This document shows, one piece after another, positions 1 to 6,488 of a stretch of 11,423 nt of DNA. Each line of letters starts with the position of its first letter. Position 1 is the first letter of the stretch. The notes under the pieces are model-generated. The model did no database searches. It was not told where the DNA came from and worked only from the letters and a program-made list of their open reading frames with translations. The stretch comes from Pseudomonadota bacterium (lineage in GTDB: Bacteria > Pseudomonadota > Gammaproteobacteria > Burkholderiales > Burkholderiaceae_C), in the NCBI GenBank assembly GCA_023438115.1, contig JAEZEB010000354.1, forward strand, positions 1 to 11,423. The letters run 5' to 3'. The translations under genes and the position numbers were made by a program.

Positions 1-2
1 AG

Positions 3-986
3 CTGGGCGGCCGCGAGATCGAGTGGTTCAAGGTGGACGACGAGTCCGAGCCGTCCAAGGGCGTGGAGAACGCCAACCGCCTCGTGCAGCGCGACAAGGT
101 CGACGTGCTGATCGGCACCGTGCACTCGGGCGTGCAGATGGGCATCCAGCGCGTGGCCCGCGACAGCGGCGTGCTGAGCATCATCCCCAACGCCGGCGTG
201 CACGCCGCCACCCGCGCCCTGTGCGCGCCCAACGTCTTCCGCACCTCCTTCACCAACAGCCAGCCCACGCTGGCCCTGGGCAAGCCGATGATGGACCGCG
301 GCCTGAAGAAGACCGTGTGGATCACCTGGAACTACGCCGCGGGCGCCGAGGCCTTCGAGGGCTTCAAGGAAAGCTACACCAAGGCCGGCGGCACCATCGT
401 CAAGGAACTGGGCCTGCCCTTCCCCAACGTGGAGTTCCAGGCGCTGCTGACCGAGATCGCCTCGCTGCGCCCGGATGCCGTGGCCTGCTTCTTCGCCGGC
501 GGCGGCGCGGCCAAGTTCATCCGCGACTACGCCGCGGCGGGCCTGAAGGACAAGATCCCGCTGTGGGGCTCGGGCTTCCTGACCGAGGGCGTGCTCGATG
601 CGGCCGGCTCCGCCGCCGACGGCATCATGACCACCATGCACTACGCCGACTCGCTGGACACGCCGCGCAACAACCAGTTCCGCGCCGCCTACGCCAGCAA
701 GTTCAAGATGCAGCCGGACGTGTACGCCGTGCAGGGCTACGACAGCGGCCAGCTGCTGGTGCAGGGCATCGCCGCGGTCAAGGGCGACATCGGCAACAAG
801 AAGGCGCTGTACGCCGCCCTCGAGTCGCAGACCATCGACAGCCCGCGCGGCAAGTGGACCATGAGCAAGGCCCACAACCCGGTGCAGGACATGTACCTGC
901 GCCGCGTCGAGAACAAGGACAACAAGGTGATCGGCATCGCCGCCAAGGCCCTGGCGGATTCCGGCGCCGGTTGCCGGATGGGTTGA
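3..986 (+). CDS. Periplasmic substrate-binding protein of a branched-chain amino-acid-type ABC transporter (5' end missing)
   Basis: The reading frame is open from the left edge and ends at TGA 984-986, giving 327 codons. Family members are usually about 370-400 residues, so the signal peptide and roughly the first 50-60 residues lie outside the window. The sequence matches the type I periplasmic binding fold (Peripla_BP_6, LivJ/LivK-like): an early segment reading VDVLIGTVHSG, then SIIPNAG, an inter-lobe stretch around VWITWNYAAG, FFAGGGAAKFIRDY, and a late YAVQGYDSGQLL helix. Such proteins capture the ligand in the periplasm and deliver it to the permease pair encoded just downstream. The ligand is not evident: leucine-like amino acids, amides and aromatic acids are all known for this family. 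The gene is followed by an intrinsic terminator, which would let it be made in excess over the membrane parts. Family call firm; substrate unknown. Confidence 0.9.
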   Translation: MGGREIEWFKVDDESEPSKGVENANRLVQRDKVDVLIGTVHSGVQMGIQRVARDSGVLSIIPNAGVHAATRALCAPNVFRTSFTNSQPTLALGKPMMDRGLKKTVWITWNYAAGAEAFEGFKESYTKAGGTIVKELGLPFPNVEFQALLTEIASLRPDAVACFFAGGGAAKFIRDYAAAGLKDKIPLWGSGFLTEGVLDAAGSAADGIMTTMHYADSLDTPRNNQFRAAYASKFKMQPDVYAVQGYDSGQLLVQGIAAVKGDIGNKKALYAALESQTIDSPRGKWTMSKAHNPVQDMYLRRVENKDNKVIGIAAKALADSGAGCRMG

Positions 987-1003
987 GGCGCGCGCCGCGC
1001 CTC
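985..1003 (+). other. GC-rich hairpin overlapping the stop codon of the binding-protein gene
   Basis: GAGGCGCG at 985-992 pairs perfectly with CGCGCCTC at 996-1003 around a 3-nt loop. The 5' arm begins inside the TGA stop codon. There is no T-run directly after it. It stands 5 nt ahead of the terminator stem. A role as a 3'-end-stabilising structure or as part of a two-hairpin terminator is inference. Confidence 0.6.
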
Positions 1004-1008
1004 GCAGG

Positions 1009-1035
1009 TGGGAGGTCTCGGCCTCCCATTTTTTT
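1009..1035 (+). terminator. Rho-independent terminator between the binding-protein gene and livH
   Basis: TGGGAGG (1009-1015) and CCTCCCA (1022-1028) form a perfect 7-bp stem with a 6-nt loop, followed at once by seven T residues (1029-1035). This is a textbook intrinsic terminator on the + strand. There is no matching A-run on the other side, so it should act in one direction only. It separates the binding-protein gene from the four downstream transporter genes. Partial read-through would give more binding protein than permease; alternatively the livHMGF-like genes have their own promoter, but the 15 nt left before the start leave little room. Confidence 0.85.
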
Positions 1036-1053
1036 GGGCTTCTCTCGCTATTG

Positions 1054-1917
1054 ATGGACTTCGCCAACTTCCTGATCCAGCTGCTGAACAGCGTGCAGTA
1101 CGGGCTGCTGCTGTTCATGCTGGCCGCGGGCCTCACCCTGATCTTCGGGATCATGGGCGTGGTTAACCTCGCGCACGGCAGCTTCTACATGCTGGGCGCC
1201 TACCTCGCCTGGTCGCTCTCGGCCAAGACGGGCAGCCTCGCCCTGGCCATCATCCTGGGCACCGTGCTTTCCGTGCTCTTCGGGCTGCTGCTCGAACGCG
1301 TGCTGTTCCGCCACTTCTACCGCCGCGACCACCTGGACCAGGTGCTCCTGACCTTCGGCCTGATCTACATCTTCGAGGAAATGCGCTCCATCCTCTGGGG
1401 CGACGACGTGCACGGCGTGCCCATCCCCGACGTGCTGTCGGCCTCCATCCCGCTGACGGACAACCTGTCCTATCCGGTCTACCGCCTGTTCATGTCGGGC
1501 CTGTGCGTGCTGCTGGCGATCGGCCTGTACCTGCTGATCTCGAAGACGCGCCTGGGCATGAAGATCCGCGCCGGCGCCTTCAACCATGAAATGACGGAAG
1601 CGCTGGGCGTGAACGTGAAGCTGCTGCACGCCGTGGTGTTCGCCCTCGGCGTGGGCCTGGCCACCATCGCCGGGATGATCGCCTCGCCGATCTCCAGCGT
1701 GTACCCGAACATGGGTTCGCAGGTGCTGATCATGTGCTTCGTGGTGGTGGTGATCGGCGGCATCGGCTCGGTGCGCGGCGCGCTCATCTCCGCGCTGCTG
1801 GTGGGACTGGTCGACACCTTCGGCAAGGTGCTGCTGCCCCAGGTGGCCAGCATGCTGGTCTACATGCTGATGGCGGCCGTGCTGCTGTGGAAGCCGGAAG
1901 GACTGTTCAAGCAATGA
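1054..1917 (+). CDS. livH: Branched-chain amino-acid-type ABC transporter permease, LivH family
   Basis: Inner-membrane permease subunit of the importer; pairs with the LivM-like protein to form the translocation path. The protein is 287 residues and strongly hydrophobic, with about eight likely membrane helices, matching the usual 285-310 residues. Recognisable family features are LTLIFGIMGVVNLAHGSFY (NLAHGSF at residues 38-44), LLTFGLIYIFEEM, the cytoplasmic coupling loop LGMKIRAGAFNHEMTEALG (around 170), and the late VIGGIGSVRGA segment. Start choice: TTG at 1051 is immediately followed by ATG at 1054; ATG is preferred, but neither has a good Shine-Dalgarno sequence, and the terminator hairpin lies just upstream. 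The stop overlaps the next start as ATGA (1914-1917). The gene symbol marks the family, not proven leucine specificity. Confidence 0.93.
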   Translation: MDFANFLIQLLNSVQYGLLLFMLAAGLTLIFGIMGVVNLAHGSFYMLGAYLAWSLSAKTGSLALAIILGTVLSVLFGLLLERVLFRHFYRRDHLDQVLLTFGLIYIFEEMRSILWGDDVHGVPIPDVLSASIPLTDNLSYPVYRLFMSGLCVLLAIGLYLLISKTRLGMKIRAGAFNHEMTEALGVNVKLLHAVVFALGVGLATIAGMIASPISSVYPNMGSQVLIMCFVVVVIGGIGSVRGALISALLVGLVDTFGKVLLPQVASMLVYMLMAAVLLWKPEGLFKQ

Positions 1918-2912
1918 GCGCCGCCAAAGCCAACCTCGAGAAGCTGCCCGCCGGCCTGCAGGTCGCGCTGGCCCTGGGCTTCGTGGCGCTCGCCGCCTTC
2001 CCCTTCTTCTCCACCGACTTCTACGCGGCGATGGTCGCCCGGATGATGATCCTGGCGATCTTCGCCATGAGCCTGGACCTGCTGCAGGGCGTGACGGGCC
2101 TGGTGTCGCTCGGGCACGCGGCCTTCTTCGGTCTGGCGGGCTACGCCCTCGCCTTCCTCACGCCGCCGGACGTGCCGGTGAGCCTGTGGTGGACGCTGCC
2201 GGTCGCCGTGGCCGCCTCCGCCCTCGGCGCGCTGGTGATCGGCTTCTTCGTGGTGCGCACCCACGGGATCTACTTCATCATGGTCACCATGGCCTTCGCG
2301 CAGATGGTGTTCTTCCTGTTCTTCGACAACAAGGCGCTGGGCGGCTCCGACGGGCTGTACATCAACTTCAAGCCCGACGCGCACCTGTTCGACCTGGAGG
2401 ACAAGCGCGTCTTCTACTACTTCACGCTCGCGGTGCTGGTACTGGTGTACTTCTTCCTGCGCCGCCTGCTGTTCAGCCCCTTCGGGCGCGCGCTCGCGGG
2501 CATCCGCGTCAACGAGCACCGCATGCGCGCGATGGGCTTCGGCACCTTCGGCTACAAGCTCGCCGCCTTCACGCTCGCCGGCGCGCTGGCGGGCCTGGCG
2601 GGCTACCTGTGGGGCGCGCAGACCGGCTTCATCAACCCCGAGCTGATGGGATTCCACATGAGCGCGCACGCGATCATGATGGTGATCCTGGGCGGCATGG
2701 GCAACTTCGCCGGCGCCATCGTGGGCGCGTTCGCCTTCGAGTTCCTGCTGCACGAGTTCAAGGACCTGCCGGCCATCGGCGACTTCAACACGGGCAAGCA
2801 CTGGCAGCTGTGGATGGGCCTGTTCATCGTGCTGGTGGTGGCGTTCGCCCCGCGCGGCCTGCTCGGCCTGCTGGAGCGCATCCTGCGCAGGAAGGATGCT
2901 TCCCATGAGTGA
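1914..2912 (+). CDS. livM: Branched-chain amino-acid-type ABC transporter permease, LivM family
   Basis: Second inner-membrane permease subunit, 332 residues, with many hydrophobic helices. Family hallmarks visible are GVTGLVSLGHAAFFGLAGY (starting at residue 60), THGIYFIMVTMAFAQMVFF, the coupling loop FGRALAGIRVNEHRMRAMG (from about residue 190) that contacts the ATPases, and the late MMVILGGMGNFAGAIVGA segment. The start is ATG 1914, overlapping the livH stop as ATGA, which implies translational re-initiation. The frame stays open upstream to 1734, but that would run inside livH and lacks permease character. The end overlaps the next gene by 8 nt. It should form a heterodimer with the LivH-like protein and be driven by the two ATPases that follow. 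Confidence 0.94.
   Translation: MSAAKANLEKLPAGLQVALALGFVALAAFPFFSTDFYAAMVARMMILAIFAMSLDLLQGVTGLVSLGHAAFFGLAGYALAFLTPPDVPVSLWWTLPVAVAASALGALVIGFFVVRTHGIYFIMVTMAFAQMVFFLFFDNKALGGSDGLYINFKPDAHLFDLEDKRVFYYFTLAVLVLVYFFLRRLLFSPFGRALAGIRVNEHRMRAMGFGTFGYKLAAFTLAGALAGLAGYLWGAQTGFINPELMGFHMSAHAIMMVILGGMGNFAGAIVGAFAFEFLLHEFKDLPAIGDFNTGKHWQLWMGLFIVLVVAFAPRGLLGLLERILRRKDASHE
2889..2895 (+). promoter_or_regulatory. Shine-Dalgarno sequence that fixes the livG start
   Basis: AGGAAGG lies 9 nt before ATG 2905, but directly abuts ATG 2896. Spacing therefore favours 2905 as the start of the ATPase. The site sits inside the 3' end of livM. Confidence 0.7.
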
Positions 2913-3657
2913 AGTTCTCCTCTCCGCCCGCCAGCTGACCAAGCGCTTCGGCGGCCTGGCCGCCGTCAACGACGTGACGCTCGACCTCTGGCGCGAGCGC
3001 ATCCACGCGGTGATCGGGCCGAACGGTGCCGGCAAGTCGACGCTGACCAACCTGCTCTCAGGCGACATCGCGCCGACGACGGGCACGGTGACGCTCGCCG
3101 GCCGCGACGTGACGGGCTGGAGTCCCGAGCGCATCTCGCGCGCGGGCCTGGGCCGCAGCTACCAGAAGACCAACATCTTCCTGCCCTTCACGGTGTGGGA
3201 GAACATCCGCCTGGCCGCGCAGTCGCGCACGCCGCATGCGATGCGCTGGCTGTCCCTGGCGGCCAACGTGCGCGAGGCCAACGAGCGCGCGGAACGCGCG
3301 ATCGAACTCGCCGGCCTGCAGGCGCGGCGCAACCACGTCGCCGGCGCCGCCAGCCACGGCGAGCAGCGCCAGCTGGAGATCGCCATGACGCTGGCGACCG
3401 ATCCGCAGGTGCTGCTGCTCGACGAGCCGCTCGCCGGCATGGGCACCGCCGAGGCCGAGCGCATGGTCGAACTGCTGCTGCGGCTGAAGAAGGACCACGC
3501 GATGATGCTGGTGGAACACGACATGGATGCCGTCTTCGCACTGGCCGACCACCTGACGGTGATGGTCAACGGCCAGGTGATCGCCAGCGGCACGCCCGCC
3601 CAGGTGCGCGCCGACGCCGGCGTCCAGTCCGCCTACCTGGGGGAAGAACATGTCTGA
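2905..3657 (+). CDS. livG: Branched-chain amino-acid-type ABC transporter ATP-binding protein, LivG family
   Basis: Cytoplasmic ATPase, 250 residues (family about 255). Walker A is GPNGAGKST (residues 38-46, Lys44). The ABC signature reads ASHGEQ (149-154), a mild variant of the LSxGEQ form. Walker B is VLLLDEP with Asp173 and Glu174, followed by the D-loop LAGMG, and the H-loop is VEHD with His205, so all catalytic residues are present. A long insert between Walker A and the signature (SYQKTNIFLPFTVWENI and following) is typical of LivG. The start at 2905 is chosen over 2896 by ribosome-site spacing. The gene overlaps livM by 8 nt and the next ATPase gene by 8 nt (ATGTCTGA), so the two ATPases should be made in balanced amounts as a heterodimer. 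Confidence 0.94.
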   Translation: MSEVLLSARQLTKRFGGLAAVNDVTLDLWRERIHAVIGPNGAGKSTLTNLLSGDIAPTTGTVTLAGRDVTGWSPERISRAGLGRSYQKTNIFLPFTVWENIRLAAQSRTPHAMRWLSLAANVREANERAERAIELAGLQARRNHVAGAASHGEQRQLEIAMTLATDPQVLLLDEPLAGMGTAEAERMVELLLRLKKDHAMMLVEHDMDAVFALADHLTVMVNGQVIASGTPAQVRADAGVQSAYLGEEHV

Positions 3658-4363
3658 GCGCCTGATCGCCGCGCGCGGCCTGAACACCTATTACGGCGCC
3701 AGCCACATCCTGCGCGGCGTGGACTTCCACGTCGACCGCGGCGAGACCATCGGCCTCATGGGCCGCAACGGCATGGGCAAGAGCACGCTGCTCAAGACCC
3801 TGATGGGCCTGGTGAAGCCGCGCACCGGGACAGTCCAGGTGAAGGGCCGCGACATGGTGGGCCGGCCTTCCTACGAAGTCGCCCAGCTCGGCATCGCCTA
3901 CGTGCCCGAGGGCCGCGGCATCTTCGGCAACCTGAGCGTGAAGGAAAACCTCGTGATGGCGGCGCGCGCCGGCACGCGCGGCCAGCGCGACTGGACGTAC
4001 GAGCGCGTGCTCGAGACCTTCCCGCGCCTGAAGGAGCGCCTCGGCCACGGCGGCCAGCAACTGTCCGGCGGGGAGCAGCAGATGCTCACCATCGGCCGCG
4101 CGCTGATGACCAATCCCGACGTGCTCATCCTCGACGAAGCGACGGAAGGCCTCGCGCCGCTGATCGCGCGCGAGATCTGGCGCATCTGCGCCGTGATCCG
4201 CGAGAGCGGCATCTCCAGCGTGATCGTCGACAAGGCCTGGAAGCACGTGACGCAGGTGACCGACCGCAACGTCATCCTCGTCAAGGGCGAGGTGGTGTTC
4301 GAAGGCAGCTCGGCCGAGCTGCAGGCAAAGCCCGAACTGCTCGACCAGTATCTCGGCGTCTGA
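3650..4363 (+). CDS. livF: Branched-chain amino-acid-type ABC transporter ATP-binding protein, LivF family, with atypical H-loop
   Basis: Second cytoplasmic ATPase, 237 residues (family 233-240). Walker A is GRNGMGKST (residues 38-46, Lys44), signature LSGGEQ (138-143), Walker B VLILDEA with Asp162 and catalytic Glu163, D-loop TEGLAP. The segment that should hold the H-loop reads VIVDKAWKHV (191-200). The usual LivF form is LVEQN and the LivG form is IEHD, so here Glu becomes Asp and the following residues differ; His199 is displaced by several positions. LivF proteins normally lack the H-loop His, so this is a variation on a degenerate site rather than loss of function. GGGGGAAG at 3639-3646 serves as ribosome site. 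The start overlaps the livG stop by 8 nt. The last codons, CTCGGCGTCTGA, recur downstream. Confidence 0.92.
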   Translation: MSERLIAARGLNTYYGASHILRGVDFHVDRGETIGLMGRNGMGKSTLLKTLMGLVKPRTGTVQVKGRDMVGRPSYEVAQLGIAYVPEGRGIFGNLSVKENLVMAARAGTRGQRDWTYERVLETFPRLKERLGHGGQQLSGGEQQMLTIGRALMTNPDVLILDEATEGLAPLIAREIWRICAVIRESGISSVIVDKAWKHVTQVTDRNVILVKGEVVFEGSSAELQAKPELLDQYLGV

Positions 4364-4402
4364 GCCCACAGCTCGGCGTCTGAACTCTTCCACCTCGGCG
4401 TC
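4352..4402 (+). repeat. Three copies of the livF 3'-end sequence CTCGGCGTC
   Basis: CTCGGCGTC occurs at 4352-4360 (the last sense codons of livF), 4372-4380 and 4394-4402, a period of 20 then 22 nt. The first two copies extend to the 12-mer CTCGGCGTCTGA, including the stop codon; the third continues CAGCC. The spacers differ (GCCCACAG, ACTCTTCCAC). This looks like a degenerate tandem duplication of a gene end. A binding-site array is possible but there is no supporting evidence. Confidence 0.65.
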
Positions 4403-4538
4403 AGCCGGGACAGTACGCGCGACTGACGTCGCGCGGCCTGCACGCCTGTAGGTTCCGGACTACGGCGCTTGATCTGCGCTTCCTTCATGCGCGCTGCGCG
4501 GCGGCCAACACAATGGCCCGCTCAGAACGATCAAGGCC
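4364..4538. other. Intergenic region between the transporter and glycogen operons
   Basis: This is the only gap above 100 nt in the window. It contains the two extra copies of the livF end, an 8-bp GC hairpin (4416-4435) and a weaker hairpin, CCTGCA (4437-4442) with TGTAGG (4447-4452). No T-run follows either hairpin, so any termination of the transporter operon here would probably be Rho-dependent. The glg promoter should lie in or near this stretch, but I find no sigma-70 -35/-10 pair with acceptable spacing. TTGATC at 4469-4474 resembles a -35 box but has no partner. Confidence 0.5.
4416..4435 (+). other. Perfect 8-bp GC hairpin downstream of livF
   Basis: CGCGCGAC (4416-4423) pairs with GTCGCGCG (4428-4435) around the loop TGAC. 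No T-tract follows, so it is not a standard intrinsic terminator. It could protect the 3' end of the transporter mRNA or fold in the leader of the glg operon; the sequence alone does not say which. Confidence 0.5.
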
Positions 4539-6488
4539 ATGAAGCCGCATCCGCCCCAAGAGGAGAGAACCCCTCCCGCCCCCGCGCGCGCGCAGCCGCA
4601 ACCGCAGCGCCGCGCCAGCCACCACCACCGCCAGTTCGAGGTGATGGGGGCCCATCCGGCCGAACACGGCACCTGGTTCAACGTGTGGGCGCCGAATGCG
4701 CGCAGCGTCGGCGTCATCGGCAGCTTCAACGGCTGGAACTGCGAGCCGCTGCACCGCGAGGGCGACGGCAGCGGCCGCTGGAGCGGTTTCATCCACGGCG
4801 CGCGCCCCGGCCAGTGCTACAAGTACCGCATCCAGGACGCGCACGGCCACTGGATGGACAAGGCCGATCCGTATGCCTTCCGGATGGAACATCCGCCCGG
4901 CACGGCCTCGCAGATCTGGGACCTCTCGCACGACTGGGGCGACCGCGAGTGGATGCACACGCGCTGGCAGCGCCAGGGCCACCACTGCCCGATGTCCATC
5001 TACGAGGTGCACCTCGGCTCCTGGCAGCGCGAGGAGGACGGCCGCTACCTGAACTACCGCGACATCGCGCAGCGGCTGGCGGTGCACTGCCACAACATGG
5101 GCTTCACGCACGTGGAGCTGATGCCCGTCACCGAGCATCCGTTCTACGGCTCCTGGGGCTACCAGACCACCGGCTACTTCGCCGCCACCTCGCGCTACGG
5201 CACGCCGCAGGACCTGATGGCCTTCGTGGACATCCTGCACCAGCAGGGCATCGGCGTGTTCCTCGACTGGGTGCCTTCGCACTTCCCCGCCGACCCGCAC
5301 GCGCTCGCGCGCTTCGACGGCACGGCGCTCTATGAGCACGACGACCCGCGGCTGGGCTTCCACCCCGAGTGGAACAGCCTGATCTTCAACTACGGCCGCT
5401 ACGAGGTGCGCGACTTCCTGATCAGCAACGCGCTGTTCTGGCTGGAGAAGTACCACTTCGACGGGCTGCGCGTGGACGCCGTGGCTTCCATGCTGTACCT
5501 GGACTACGGCCGCCGGCACGGCGAGTGGATCCCCAACGCCCAGGGCGGCAACCAGAACCACGACGCGGTGCGCTTCCTGCAGGACCTCAACACCGCGGTC
5601 TACGCGCAGTTCCCCGACGTGCACATGATCGCCGAGGAGTCCACCGCCTGGCCCGCGGTGTCGCGGCCGGTGCACTGGGGCGGCCTGGGCTTCGGCATGA
5701 AGTGGAACATGGGCTGGATGAACGACACGCTGCGCTACGTGTCGCGGCCGCACTTCTACCGCCACTGGCATGGCGACGACATCCGCTTCTCCGCGGTGTA
5801 CGCCTTCGACGAGAACTTCGTCCTGCCGCTGTCCCACGACGAGGTGGTGTACGGCAAGGGCAGCCTGCTCGGTCGCCAGCCCGGCGACGAGTGGCAGCGT
5901 TTCGCGGGCCTGCGCAATCTCTTCGGGCTGATGTGGGCCCATCCGGGCAAGAAGCTGCTGTTCATGGGCGGCGAGTTCGGCCAGCTGGCCGAATGGCACC
6001 ACGAAGGCACGCTGGACTGGCACCTGTGGGCGCGCCCTTTCCACGCCGGCGTGGCGCGCTGGGTCGCGGACCTCAACGCCGCGTACCGGCGCCTGCCCGC
6101 ATTGCACGGGCACGATTTCGACAGCCGGGGCTTCAGCTGGCTGCCCTGCGAGCACCACGAGCCGACCATCCTCACCTTCCTGCGCCGCGCCGGACCGGAC
6201 GACGCGCAGGTGGTCGCCATCGTCAACCTCACGCCCGAGCCGCGCACCGCACTGCGGGTGGCGATGCCCGAAGCAGGCACCTGGTACGAACTTCTCAACA
6301 GCGACGCTGCCTTCTACGGCGGCAGCGGCGTCGGCAATCTCGGGCGCGTGCAGGCCACGCCCCATCCGGTGGGCGGCTGGGCGGCCAGCGCCCTCGTCAC
6401 CGTGCCCCCGCTGGGGACCGTGTTTCTCTGCAATCGCCCGTCCGCACCGACAGACACCAACGAGGGAGTCCTCCATGCCCGCCACTAG
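4539..6488 (+). CDS. glgB: 1,4-alpha-glucan (glycogen) branching enzyme, GH13 family
   Basis: Cuts an alpha-1,4 chain and re-joins it as an alpha-1,6 branch during glycogen synthesis in the cytoplasm. The protein is 649 residues: a basic Pro/Gln/Arg/His-rich tail (1 to about 33), a CBM48 module starting near HPAEHGTWFNVWAPNA, then the GH13 barrel. Catalytic landmarks are region I DWVPSHF, region II GLRVDAVASM (nucleophile Asp313), region III MIAEEST (acid/base Glu366) and region IV LSHDEVVYGKGS (His433, Asp434), all as in known GlgB. Enteric GlgB is about 730 residues with an extra N-terminal module; that module is absent here. ATG 4539 is the first Met in frame, with only a weak AAGG just upstream; ATG 4644 is an alternative that would drop the low-complexity tail. 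The gene overlaps glgC by 14 nt. Confidence 0.95.
   Translation: MKPHPPQEERTPPAPARAQPQPQRRASHHHRQFEVMGAHPAEHGTWFNVWAPNARSVGVIGSFNGWNCEPLHREGDGSGRWSGFIHGARPGQCYKYRIQDAHGHWMDKADPYAFRMEHPPGTASQIWDLSHDWGDREWMHTRWQRQGHHCPMSIYEVHLGSWQREEDGRYLNYRDIAQRLAVHCHNMGFTHVELMPVTEHPFYGSWGYQTTGYFAATSRYGTPQDLMAFVDILHQQGIGVFLDWVPSHFPADPHALARFDGTALYEHDDPRLGFHPEWNSLIFNYGRYEVRDFLISNALFWLEKYHFDGLRVDAVASMLYLDYGRRHGEWIPNAQGGNQNHDAVRFLQDLNTAVYAQFPDVHMIAEESTAWPAVSRPVHWGGLGFGMKWNMGWMNDTLRYVSRPHFYRHWHGDDIRFSAVYAFDENFVLPLSHDEVVYGKGSLLGRQPGDEWQRFAGLRNLFGLMWAHPGKKLLFMGGEFGQLAEWHHEGTLDWHLWARPFHAGVARWVADLNAAYRRLPALHGHDFDSRGFSWLPCEHHEPTILTFLRRAGPDDAQVVAIVNLTPEPRTALRVAMPEAGTWYELLNSDAAFYGGSGVGNLGRVQATPHPVGGWAASALVTVPPLGTVFLCNRPSAPTDTNEGVLHARH

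Noticed and set aside
1051..1053. TTG at 1051 as the livH start
   Set aside because: An ATG follows immediately in frame and is the more likely initiator. The difference is one residue and cannot be settled from sequence.
2896..2898. ATG at 2896 as the livG start
   Set aside because: The AGGAAGG ribosome site directly abuts this ATG with no spacing, while ATG 2905 has a 9-nt spacing and gives the usual N-terminus.
4513..4542. Nine-codon leader frame (MARSERSRP) whose TGA overlaps the glgB ATG
   Set aside because: The ATGA arrangement is suggestive of coupling, but there is no ribosome site ahead of it, no attenuator-like amino-acid run, and a frame this short is expected by chance.
4559..4567. 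AGAGGAGAG as a ribosome site for a later glgB start
   Set aside because: No ATG, GTG or TTG lies at a suitable distance after it; the next in-frame Met is about 80 nt away.
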